Source of the DNA: Chloroflexi bacterium UBA5189
GTDB taxonomy: Bacteria; Chloroflexota; Limnocylindria; Limnocylindrales; CSP1-4
DNA: 12,106 nt
Direction: 5' to 3'
Assembly: GCA_002413045.1 (NCBI GenBank)
Contig: DHWF01000053.1
Span: forward strand, 1 to 12,106
Shown here: positions 6,774 through 12,106 of the stretch, one piece after another
Numbering within the stretch: the stretch's first letter is position 1
How the letters are laid out: each line of letters begins with the position of its first letter
Translations under genes and position numbers: made by a program
Notes under the pieces: generated by a model
Databases searched by the model: none
Told to the model about the DNA's origin: nothing
What the model saw: only the letters and a program-made list of their open reading frames with translations

Positions 6774-7385
6774 ATGACGCTGGTGGCCCGACTGCTCCCC
6801 CGACTCGCCCTCGGCGGATTCCTCGCCGTCGGGCTGGTCGCTTGCGGCCCCGCGACACCAACGGCGAGCCCCGCGCCCGTCACGGCGGCGCCGACGGACA
6901 CGCCGGCGGCCACGCTCACCCCGGCAACGCCAACGCCAGCGGCGACAGTCACACCGCCCGCCGCGGTGACCGCGGCACCGGGGACGACCCCGTGCGGCAC
7001 AACCGACCTCAAGGCGTCGCACGGGCTGGTGGAGGGGGCCGCGGGCTCGATCATCACCGAGGTCGTATTGGAGGCCGACGCGGACTGCACCGTCGAGACC
7101 TCGCCGTCACTCGGGCTCCAGGACAAGACCGGGGCGGCCCTCATCACCGCGACGCCGGCCGGGCCGGGTTCGATCCAGCTCACCGCAGGCGATGCCTACA
7201 CGAGCCAGATCCGGATCGCCAACTGGTGCGAGCCGGAGCCGGCGTTCCCGCTCGCACTGGTCCTCTGGATCGATGACGAGAAGCTCATCGTGACCGGTGG
7301 GTCGTTCCCGGATGGCGGGATGCCGGGCTGCCTGGGCACCGGCGGCGCCCGGCTCGAATCGACGCCGTGGGTGGTTTCGCCCTAG
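6774..7385 (+). CDS. Secreted lipoprotein with DUF4232-like domain
   Basis: A 203-residue lipoprotein. A short basic N-terminus and hydrophobic core (about 5-21) end in the lipobox LVAC, so Cys24 would be lipidated and the protein held on the outer face of the membrane. Residues 25-72 form a Pro/Thr/Ala linker of the kind that spans the cell wall. The globular part (about 73-203) starts at Cys74 and carries four cysteines spaced for two disulfides (Cys74/Cys105 and Cys152/Cys186 by position). Its beta-rich layout, with ITEVVLEADADCTVETSPSL and LQDKTGAAL, resembles DUF4232. The function of that family is not established. This is the only plus-strand gene. It diverges from guaA and ends 6 bp before the converging reductase gene. 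Confidence 0.9.
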   Translation: MTLVARLLPRLALGGFLAVGLVACGPATPTASPAPVTAAPTDTPAATLTPATPTPAATVTPPAAVTAAPGTTPCGTTDLKASHGLVEGAAGSIITEVVLEADADCTVETSPSLGLQDKTGAALITATPAGPGSIQLTAGDAYTSQIRIANWCEPEPAFPLALVLWIDDEKLIVTGGSFPDGGMPGCLGTGGARLESTPWVVSP

Positions 7386-7391
7386 CGACCG

Positions 7392-7760
7392 TCAGCCGCC
7401 TTCAGGGTCGGCGGGCCCGGTGGGTCGCAATCGGAAGACGGGTCCCCTGCCGAGCCGCTCCGCGGTCGTGCCGTATTTGAGGATCAAGCCGACGACGGCC
7501 GCGGACGCATCGGGCCCACCCAGCGCCTCGACAGCGACATCGAAGGTGCGGTCGCCGATGGTCACGCGCGCACGTTCCTCCGCCTCCAGGTTGCGCGCCC
7601 AGTCCGCGTCCGGGTCCCCGGCGGCGACCAGGAAACTGCCGTCCGGCGCTTCGAGGTACCCAACGGCGACCGACACGGGCCTGCCGCTCACGCGACCGCG
7701 TGTCTCGAGCCTGAGGACGGTCCCCCAGCCCGCCAGCTGTTCGCCGAGCTCGTCCGTCAG
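7392..7760 (-). CDS. Deazaflavin (F420)-type oxidoreductase, DUF385/nitroreductase family
   Basis: A small split-barrel flavin-reductase-like protein (about 122 residues). The segment LRLETRGRVSGRPVSVAVGY followed by GSFLVAAGDPDADWARNL and RVTIGDRTFDV matches the F420H2-dependent quinone/nitroreductase (DUF385) pattern. Members reduce quinones or other substrates with F420H2, or bind other flavins; the cofactor here cannot be told. No ATG, GTG or TTG lies between the guaB3 stop and the conserved core. The nearest in-frame candidates are CTG at 7760, which forms a CTGA overlap with the guaB3 stop, and CTG at 7778, which has AAGGA five bases upstream. I chose 7760. A GTG at about codon 24 would remove the first strand. 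It follows guaB3 in the same transcript and converges on the lipoprotein gene. Confidence 0.82.
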   Translation of the reverse strand: MTDELGEQLAGWGTVLRLETRGRVSGRPVSVAVGYLEAPDGSFLVAAGDPDADWARNLEAEERARVTIGDRTFDVAVEALGGPDASAAVVGLILKYGTTAERLGRGPVFRLRPTGPADPEGG

Positions 7761-8941
7761 CGGCCTCGACCCTGCCAGGATTTTCCTTCGGTCGCGACCG
7801 ACGGGGCGTACACCAGCTCTGCGGCCTGCAGATCGCGCAGGGTGCGGGCGCCGAGCGCGGCCATCGACTGCCGCAGGGCGCCGACGAGGTTCTGCGATCC
7901 GTCGCTGACGGTCGCGGGCCCGAACAGGATCTTCTCGAGCGTGCCCACGGTCCCGACTTTGATCCGGGTGCCCCGCGGGAGCACGGGCGACGGGGCCGCC
8001 ATGCCCCAGTTGACGCCGTGGCCGGGCGCCTCGGATGCGCGCGCGAGCGGCGACCCGAGCATCAGCGCATCGGCCCCCGCCGCGATCGCCTTGGCGAGCT
8101 CGCCGCCGCGGCGCATGCCGCCGTCGGCAACCACCGGCACGTACCGGCCCGTCTCGCGCAGGTAGGCATCCCGCGCGGCCGCGACGTCCGCCACCGCGGT
8201 GACCTGCGGGATCCCGATCCCGAGCACCTCGCGCGTCGTGCACGCGGCGCCGGGCCCGACACCGACGAACACGGCGGCGGCCCCCTGCTCCATCAACAGG
8301 TAGGCAGCCTCGGCGCTGGTCGTGTTGCCAACCGCGACCGGGATCGGCATGAACCGCGTGAAGTCCGCGAGGGACAGCGGTTCGTAGCCGGTCGCCAGGT
8401 GGCGGGCCGAACTCACCTGGCTCTGGACGAGGAACAGGTCGGCGCCGTGCTCGGCGCAGAAGGGCCCCCAGCGACGCGCGGCACCCGGGGTCGCCGAGAC
8501 GGCGGCCTTCGAGCCGGCTGCGTGGATCTCCTCGATCCGGCGCGCGACGAGCCCGTCCTGGATCGGTGCGGCGTATGCCTCCGAGAGGATCGCCTGGACC
8601 TCGTCATCGGGGGCGGCGGCGATCCGGTCGAGGATTGCGGACGGGTCCTCGTAGCGGGCCTGGACGCCCTCGAGGTTCAGGACCGCGAGCCCGCCAAGCT
8701 TCGCGAGCGCGCCGGCGAAGGCGGGATCGACGACCGCGTCCATCGCCGCGGCGAGGATCGGGATGGCGAGATCGATGCCACAGAACGACTGCCCGAGCTC
8801 GACGTCGTTGGGCTCGACGGTCTCGATGCCCGGGGCGAGGGACACGTCCTCGAAGCCGTAGGTCGGCCGCAGCCGATCGACCTTGGAATCGAACGCGGGC
8901 AGGGTCGTCCTCGGTGCCGGGGCGGTCTCGTTCTCGATCAA
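7757..8941 (-). CDS. guaB3: GuaB3-type IMP dehydrogenase (CBS-less)
   Basis: A 394-residue (beta/alpha)8-barrel protein of the IMPDH/GMP reductase family. IMPDH oxidises IMP to XMP with NAD+, the rate-limiting step towards GMP. The layout follows the GuaB3 subfamily: no CBS pair between the early barrel strands, a KLGGLAVLNLEG segment (81-92), ELAKAIAAGADALMLGSPLA (281-300) and QNLVGALRQSMAALG (350-364). The active-site loop GVGPGAACTTREVLGIGIPQ (227-246) keeps the catalytic Cys234. The phosphate-binding ADGGMRRGGE follows at 272-281. The start is TTG at 8941, with GGAGGA eight bases upstream. The last bases overlap the reductase gene. guaA, the next enzyme, lies about 1.1 kb downstream on the same strand but in a separate unit. 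Whether this is the main IMPDH of the cell cannot be told. Confidence 0.93.
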   Translation of the reverse strand: MIENETAPAPRTTLPAFDSKVDRLRPTYGFEDVSLAPGIETVEPNDVELGQSFCGIDLAIPILAAAMDAVVDPAFAGALAKLGGLAVLNLEGVQARYEDPSAILDRIAAAPDDEVQAILSEAYAAPIQDGLVARRIEEIHAAGSKAAVSATPGAARRWGPFCAEHGADLFLVQSQVSSARHLATGYEPLSLADFTRFMPIPVAVGNTTSAEAAYLLMEQGAAAVFVGVGPGAACTTREVLGIGIPQVTAVADVAAARDAYLRETGRYVPVVADGGMRRGGELAKAIAAGADALMLGSPLARASEAPGHGVNWGMAAPSPVLPRGTRIKVGTVGTLEKILFGPATVSDGSQNLVGALRQSMAALGARTLRDLQAAELVYAPSVATEGKSWQGRGR

Positions 8942-8978
8942 ATCGGCGGTCCTCCGTGCGCCCGGGCGGTGGGGTCGG

Positions 8979-8984
8979 AGTCTA
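8979..8984 (-). promoter_or_regulatory. Possible -10 box of guaB3
   Basis: TAGACT on the minus strand in the 57-bp gap between the Nudix stop and the TTG start at 8941, leaving a leader of roughly 30 nt that contains GGAGGA. It is identical to the hexamer upstream of guaA (6701-6706). No -35 is recognised. Confidence 0.35.
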
Positions 8985-8998
8985 GCAGCGAGGGCGCT

Positions 8999-9475
8999 TC
9001 AGGTCGGGTCCGGCAGGCGGTAGACCGTGGCCTTCTCGGGATTGGCGAGCAGCCACTCGAGCTGCTCGATGGCGCGGTGGTAGGACGGCCACGGCACCAG
9101 CTCGTGCGCCTCCCCGGGCGAGCACCACTGCAGGTCGTCGTGCTCGCTGGAGATCACCGCGGTCGCCCCTGGGCGGACGCGCGCCGCGAACACGACCTCG
9201 CTCCAGAGGCCATCCACGGTCGCCTCGTGGAACCAGTTGACGAGGTCCGTCTCGAAGAACGCCTCGATGTCGGCGGCGACCAGTCCCGTCTCCTCGGCGA
9301 CCTCGCGAAGTGCGCCGGCGATGATCGTCTCGCCGGGCTCGAGCCGCCCGGTCACGCACTGCCACAGGCCTGGATACATGCGCCCCTGCGCGCGCCGGAT
9401 GAGGAGGATCTCCAGCCGATCGTCCACGAGGCGGTAGATCCAGCACGCGACGAGATCGGGCCGCAGCGGGCTCAT
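8999..9475 (-). CDS. Nudix hydrolase
   Basis: A 158-residue protein with a perfect Nudix box, Gx5Ex7REVxEETGL: Gly43, Glu49, Arg57-Glu58-Val59, Glu61-Glu62, Gly64 and Leu65. The two glutamates at 61-62 with Glu58 bind the metal. Nudix enzymes cleave nucleoside diphosphate-X compounds such as (d)NTPs, ADP-ribose, dinucleotide polyphosphates or dihydroneopterin triphosphate. The N-terminal RPDLVACWIYRLVDDRLEIL and the WFHEATVDGLW segment resemble the dATP/dihydroneopterin-triphosphate pyrophosphatase type, but the substrate is a guess. The ATG at 9475 has no clear Shine-Dalgarno, and it overlaps (ATGA) the end of a doubtful upstream frame. guaB3 begins 57 bp downstream with its own possible promoter. 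Confidence 0.93.
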   Translation of the reverse strand: MSPLRPDLVACWIYRLVDDRLEILLIRRAQGRMYPGLWQCVTGRLEPGETIIAGALREVAEETGLVAADIEAFFETDLVNWFHEATVDGLWSEVVFAARVRPGATAVISSEHDDLQWCSPGEAHELVPWPSYHRAIEQLEWLLANPEKATVYRLPDPT

Positions 9476-9801
9476 CGGTTCGTGGCCAGTCGATCCGTAG
9501 CCAGTCGCTGCGTTGCCTGCTCCCGTGGCCGCGATTGGAATCGGATTTGGATCGCACCTTCGGTCGGCTCAGCGACTTTCCGCTTGGAGTGAACGTCCGA
9601 GGCGCGATCGGTACCCAGCGCGAGGGCCGGCGCCGTCCGCTTCGTCGTCACCGTGCTCAACATCGGACTGAGTCGCTCCCCGGAGCCGCCGAATTTCTGC
9701 GAAAGCGTGGCCAGCGCCGGTCCGGGCCCGGCAATCGCGTTCGATCCGTTCATTTGAAGCGGAAACGTGCGCAGCAGGAGGTCCAGGGGATCGGGGTCCA
9801 C
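9472..9801 (-). CDS. Doubtful small hypothetical frame
   Basis: A 109-codon frame (GTG start at 9801, or ATG at 9753) with no family I recognise. In its favour: it fills an otherwise empty gap, ends in an ATGA overlap with the Nudix start, and its middle part (AIAGPGPALATLSQKFGGSG and onward) has fairly GC-rich third positions. Against it: both ends use AT-rich codons unlike the neighbours, there is no ribosome site at either start, and the frame runs through an inverted-repeat pair (9577-9595 and 9747-9765) and a tandem repeat that encodes RLATDRLATNR at its end. It may be a small gene, a relic, or chance coding within a repeat element. Confidence 0.28.
   Translation of the reverse strand: MDPDPLDLLLRTFPLQMNGSNAIAGPGPALATLSQKFGGSGERLSPMLSTVTTKRTAPALALGTDRASDVHSKRKVAEPTEGAIQIRFQSRPREQATQRLATDRLATNR
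9481..9510. repeat. Two-copy 15-nt tandem repeat
   Basis: Two adjacent units, CGTGGCCAGTCGATC and CGTAGCCAGTCGCTG, match at 12 of 15 positions. A third, more decayed unit (CGTTGCCTGCTCCCG) may follow at 9511-9525. The repeat sits directly upstream of the Nudix start. On the minus strand, in the doubtful frame, it encodes RLATDRLATNR. Confidence 0.55.
9577..9595 (+). repeat. Left arm of imperfect inverted repeat
   Basis: TTTCCGCTTGGAGTGAACG. It matches the reverse complement of 9747-9765 at 16 of 19 positions, with the first nine and the last six identical. Weaker similarity continues inward for about 17 bases without a gap. Confidence 0.5.
9747..9765 (-). repeat. Right arm of imperfect inverted repeat
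   Basis: Read on the minus strand it is TTTCCGCTTCAAATGAACG, the partner of 9577-9595. The two arms enclose 151 bases, so the outer ends are 189 bp apart. No matching target-site duplication is visible just outside the arms. Confidence 0.5.
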
Positions 9802-9845
9802 GTGCCGGAGTATGCCCGGCTCCCCAGCCTTTCCCTGGGCGTGGC

Positions 9846-10496
9846 TCAGGGCTCGACGAATTCGAACAGGCGCACAGCTGCCGGCAACGGCTCGGAGATT
9901 CCCGTGAACCGCTCGACGCCGACGCTGGACGGGCTGTCAGGGACCCGGATGAATCCCTCGTGCCGGAAGCCCGCCGCGCGGAACCAGCGGCGAATCGCCG
10001 GGGTGAGGTCCGGCGGGCGGCGATGCCGCGTCCAGATCACCGTGGCGCCCTCGGCGCACAGGGCGGGCAGAGCGCCGACGGTGCGCCGGATGTCGTCGTC
10101 GCTGATGTTTCCGAACACCCCGCAAGCGAGCACGAGGTCGGCCGGTGCCGCGCCAACGTATGCGGAGGTGATGCCGGCGTCGCCTTCCCTGACCTCGAGA
10201 CCCGTGAGTCCGGCCGCAGCGATGCCATCCCGAGCCCGACCGGCGAGCGTCGGGTCGAGCTCCACGAGGCGCCCGCGCACTCGATCGCCGACCCCGAGGC
10301 GGGCGATGGGCTCGAGCAGGTCACGGCCCTCGCCGCTGCACATGCTGAGCACTCGGGTCGGCGCGTCGCCGCGCTGCTCGAGGACCCGGGCGACCTGCGC
10401 CTGGACGATCGCCAGCCGGCGGGTGAGCGCGCTGTTCGCATCGGCGTAGGCGCGGTGCCACTCGATCCAGTCGCGCGGCGCCTGATCACCGGTCAT
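9846..10496 (-). CDS. Class I SAM-dependent methyltransferase
   Basis: A 216-residue protein with a Rossmann-type SAM fold. Motif I is RVLSMCSGEGRDLLEP (48-63), where CSGEGRD replaces the usual GxGxG. Motif II is the acidic strand end VELDP (78-82), followed by a VREGDAG segment (102-108) that normally touches the adenine. Motif IV is DLVLACGVFGNIS (120-132). The C-terminal third (FRAAGFRHEGFIRV) resembles small-molecule methyltransferases of the Methyltransf_25/11 type. The N-terminal 45 residues are helical and contain WIEWHRAYADANSALTRRL. The substrate is unknown. The ATG overlaps the MFS stop as ATGA, so it is translationally coupled to the transporter and may modify what the transporter moves. 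That last point is inference. Confidence 0.88.
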   Translation of the reverse strand: MTGDQAPRDWIEWHRAYADANSALTRRLAIVQAQVARVLEQRGDAPTRVLSMCSGEGRDLLEPIARLGVGDRVRGRLVELDPTLAGRARDGIAAAGLTGLEVREGDAGITSAYVGAAPADLVLACGVFGNISDDDIRRTVGALPALCAEGATVIWTRHRRPPDLTPAIRRWFRAAGFRHEGFIRVPDSPSSVGVERFTGISEPLPAAVRLFEFVEP

Positions 10497-11740
10497 CGGC
10501 GGCCACCCGCCATCAGCCGGGAGTCGACGCGCCCCCGCAGCCGCCACATCGCCACGATCCCCACGAGGGGCCCCAGCGCCAGCGACCCGAAGGCGATGCG
10601 CCAGGCGGTTCCGTCGCCTGGATTGATCAGGCCGATCCCGATGATCGTGACGCCGGTCAGCACGAAGCCGGACGCGAGCTGCACGGACAGCGCGGAGCCC
10701 GCGGTGCCGGGCGGCGAAAGCTCGGAGATCGCGGCCGAGAACTGGGCCGAGTCGGCCACCACGGTGATTCCCCACACGACGCCAACGACCAGCAGCAGGA
10801 GCGGCGAGTCGCCGAACACGAAGCCCACGGCCACCGCCGATGTGCCGCTCACGGCCATGGCCGCGATCGTGAGCGTCGTGCGGCCGAGCCGATCCGCGAG
10901 CGCGCCGGCCACCACGCAACCGATGCCGCCCGACGCCACGATCGCGAAGGCCGCCAGCGCCGCGGTTGCGGCGTCGTGGTCGCCCGAGGCCGCGAATGAC
11001 GCCGCGATGAACGCCGGGACCCACGTCCACATCGCGTACAGCTCCCACATGTGGCCGAGGTAGCCCAGGTTGGCGAGCCTGACCGAGCCCGATCGGAACG
11101 CGGCCGCGGCGATGGCTGGGCTGAACCGCGATGCCGGCGTCTCGAGCGGCCCGGCCCGCCCGAGGGCCAGCACCAGCAGCCCGCCGAGAATCGCCACGAC
11201 CGACGTCGCGGCCACGAGGACGTGCCAATCGGAGCCCGCGAGGGCGCCCGCGGCCCTGACGAGGTGCGGCAGCGCGGAGCCGATCGTGAGCGCGCCGATG
11301 AGGACGCCGATCGCCAATCCGCGGCCGACCCGGAACCAGCCGGCCAGGAGCTTGACGGCGACCGGGTACACGGCCGCGATGCCGGCGCCGGTCACGAATC
11401 GGAACGCCAGCGCGCTCGTGACATCGGTTGCGAGCGTCGCGAATCCGAGGTTCGCCGCGGCGCTGACGGCGACGCCGAGGAAGAACAATCGCGGCCCGGG
11501 CACCACGTCGACGACGCCCGCCGCCGCAAGCGCGAACGCGGCCACCGCGAACCCGAGCTGGACCGCGACGGTGAGCAGCGGCAGCTGGAGCCCGGTCGTG
11601 TGCCAGTCGGCCGCGAGGAGCGGACCCACCGCCGACGCGCTGAACCACGGCGCGAACGCGAGCAGCGTGCCGGTGGCGACGATTGCCAGCGCGCGCCAGC
11701 GACCGGGCGGGTCGCCAGCGGCAGCGGCGGCTGGAGCTAG
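10493..11740 (-). CDS. MFS transporter
   Basis: A major facilitator superfamily permease of about 400-415 residues with some 12 membrane helices. Counting from 11740, the first helix is about 18-42 (ALAIVATGTLLAFAPWF), preceded by the basic GRWR typical of the cytoplasmic side. The MFS signature of the second half, ADRLGRTT, is at 282-289. A characteristic GHMWELYAMWTWVPAF lies at about 229-244. The substrate cannot be told. The start is unresolved: no ATG, GTG or TTG exists between the upstream stop and the first helix. The frame is protein-like back to the CTAG where the DarA stop lies (11740-11737), and the first CTG is at 11689. A TTG at 11878 would add 46 residues that are only the DarA gene read out of frame. 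The stop overlaps the methyltransferase start. Confidence 0.88.
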   Translation of the reverse strand, partial: LAPAAAAAGDPPGRWRALAIVATGTLLAFAPWFSASAVGPLLAADWHTTGLQLPLLTVAVQLGFAVAAFALAAAGVVDVVPGPRLFFLGVAVSAAANLGFATLATDVTSALAFRFVTGAGIAAVYPVAVKLLAGWFRVGRGLAIGVLIGALTIGSALPHLVRAAGALAGSDWHVLVAATSVVAILGGLLVLALGRAGPLETPASRFSPAIAAAAFRSGSVRLANLGYLGHMWELYAMWTWVPAFIAASFAASGDHDAATAALAAFAIVASGGIGCVVAGALADRLGRTTLTIAAMAVSGTSAVAVGFVFGDSPLLLLVVGVVWGITVVADSAQFSAAISELSPPGTAGSALSVQLASGFVLTGVTIIGIGLINPGDGTAWRIAFGSLALGPLVGIVAMWRLRGRVDSRLMAGGRR

Positions 11741-12066
11741 AGCCGCTCGAACCGGTCGACCGGGAGCACGAACACGGTCGCCCCGCCGACCTCGACCTCG
11801 AGCGGGTACGGCATGAAGAACTCGCCCGGCTCCATGATCGGCGGCATCGGGTTGACGACCTGGGTCCGTGCGGTGCAATGCTCGGCGATGATCGACATCA
11901 CGTCGGACACGCGGTCGTCCTCGACGCCCAGCATGATCGTCGCATTGGACTGCTTGAGGAAGCCGCCCGAGGAATGCAGCCGGGTCGCGCGGTATTCCTT
12001 CTCGAGGAGTCCGTCGACCAGCGCGCCGGCGTCCTCGTTGTGGATGATCGCGACGACCAGCTTCAC
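11737..12066 (-). CDS. darA: Cyclic-di-AMP receptor, DarA/PstA (PII-like) family
   Basis: A 109-residue PII-like protein of the DUF970 family. These homotrimers bind cyclic di-AMP between subunits, and their output is mostly unknown. The sequence is full length, from MKLVVAII to PVDRFERL. The ligand-site signature is intact: Arg26-Ala-Thr28, Gly34-Gly35-Phe36-Leu37-Lys38, Asn41, Thr43 and Gly47-Val-Glu-Asp, at the positions used in characterised PstA proteins. The B-loop region (about 68-95, VVNPMPPIMEPGEFFMPYP) is Pro/Met-rich. The start is GTG at 12066 without a Shine-Dalgarno; a TATACT box ends 7 nt before it, so the message is probably leaderless. The stop overlaps the MFS frame. The coupling suggests, but does not prove, that c-di-AMP signalling touches the transporter. 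Confidence 0.93.
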   Translation of the reverse strand: MKLVVAIIHNEDAGALVDGLLEKEYRATRLHSSGGFLKQSNATIMLGVEDDRVSDVMSIIAEHCTARTQVVNPMPPIMEPGEFFMPYPLEVEVGGATVFVLPVDRFERL

Positions 12067-12073
12067 GGCCGGG

Positions 12074-12079
12074 AGTATA
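12074..12079 (-). promoter_or_regulatory. -10 box of darA, leaderless arrangement
   Basis: TATACT on the minus strand, seven bases before the GTG start of the DarA-like gene. At this spacing transcription would start at the GTG itself. It is the same hexamer as upstream of mreB (331-336). The -35 region, near the window edge, shows no consensus. Confidence 0.55.
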
Positions 12080-12106
12080 GGCCCGGGATCTGGCGCCTCC
12101 TCGATC

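Larger units (their letters stand above)
9476..9845. other. 370-bp gap without a confident gene
   Basis: Between the methyltransferase and Nudix genes. It is visibly less GC-rich than the flanking genes. It contains a tandem 15-mer (9481-9510), an imperfect inverted-repeat pair (9577-9595 and 9747-9765) and the doubtful 109-codon minus-strand frame. I see no tRNA cloverleaf, transposase fragment or recognisable promoter in it. Confidence 0.6.

Noticed and set aside
4921..6777. A 618-codon plus-strand frame opposite guaA
   Set aside because: It mirrors guaA exactly. The guaA protein has all catalytic motifs, while the antisense product resembles nothing.
6652..6861. Upstream extension of guaA to 641 residues
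   Set aside because: The extra 70 codons are Arg/Gly-rich, overlap the divergent lipoprotein gene and its strong ribosome site, and do not resemble any GuaA.
9739..9748. GTTCGATCC resembling a tRNA T-loop
   Set aside because: The flanking bases do not pair into a T-stem and no acceptor, D or anticodon arms can be drawn.
9833..9851. CCCTG...CAGGG hairpin at the methyltransferase stop as a terminator
   Set aside because: The stem is only five base pairs with a nine-base loop, and no U-tract follows on the minus strand.
11741..11878. Extension of the MFS gene to TTG 11878
   Set aside because: The 46 extra residues are the darA sequence read in another frame, with no membrane or family similarity.
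1..12106. Defence system, prophage, CRISPR array or integrative element
   Set aside because: No integrase, transposase, nuclease/ATPase cluster or regular repeat array is visible. All long genes are housekeeping, or small proteins with the same codon bias.

Overview
The window is a GC-rich bacterial chromosome segment, roughly two thirds to 70% GC by eye. It holds ordinary housekeeping and small accessory genes, and all but one lie on the minus strand. The protein set includes a DarA-type cyclic-di-AMP receptor, a CBS-less GuaB3-type IMP dehydrogenase, an F420-type reductase fold, zinc-ribbon membrane proteins and mreB next to radC. Together with strong GC3 bias and TATACT/TAGACT -10 boxes, this suggests a Chloroflexota lineage (Limnocylindria-like), but that assignment is inference. 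I see no rRNA, tRNA, CRISPR array, phage module, transposase or defence system.

Reading the minus strand from the right edge, the first block (12066 to 9846) is a tight run of three genes: the DarA-like c-di-AMP receptor, an MFS transporter whose frame begins at the receptor's stop codon, and a class I methyltransferase joined to the transporter by an ATGA overlap. Then comes a gene-poor stretch of about 370 bp (9476-9845). It holds an imperfect inverted-repeat pair, a short tandem 15-mer repeat, and a doubtful 109-codon frame that ends in an ATGA overlap with the next gene.

The second block (9475 to 7392) encodes a Nudix hydrolase, the GuaB3-type IMP dehydrogenase, and a DUF385/deazaflavin-type oxidoreductase that overlaps guaB3 at CTGA. 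A single plus-strand gene (6774-7385) follows. It encodes a DUF4232-like lipoprotein, converges on the reductase gene and diverges from guaA.

The third block (6651 to 3071) starts with guaA (GMP synthase). Three closely spaced genes of unknown function follow it: a soluble zinc-ribbon protein, a small hypothetical protein and a six-helix membrane protein. Both last steps of GMP synthesis (IMP to XMP, XMP to GMP) are therefore encoded within 4 kb, in separate transcription units.

The fourth block (2932 to the left edge) holds a membrane-anchored double zinc ribbon protein coupled to a CPBP-family membrane protease, then radC, then the 5' part of mreB, which runs out of the window. radC-mreB is a widely conserved neighbour pair.

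No clearly new multi-gene system is visible. The points most worth a second look are three genes that have no ATG, GTG or TTG where their protein must start (mreB, the reductase and the MFS transporter), the c-di-AMP receptor/transporter coupling, the inverted-repeat segment near 9.6-9.8 kb, and the unknown genes behind guaA.
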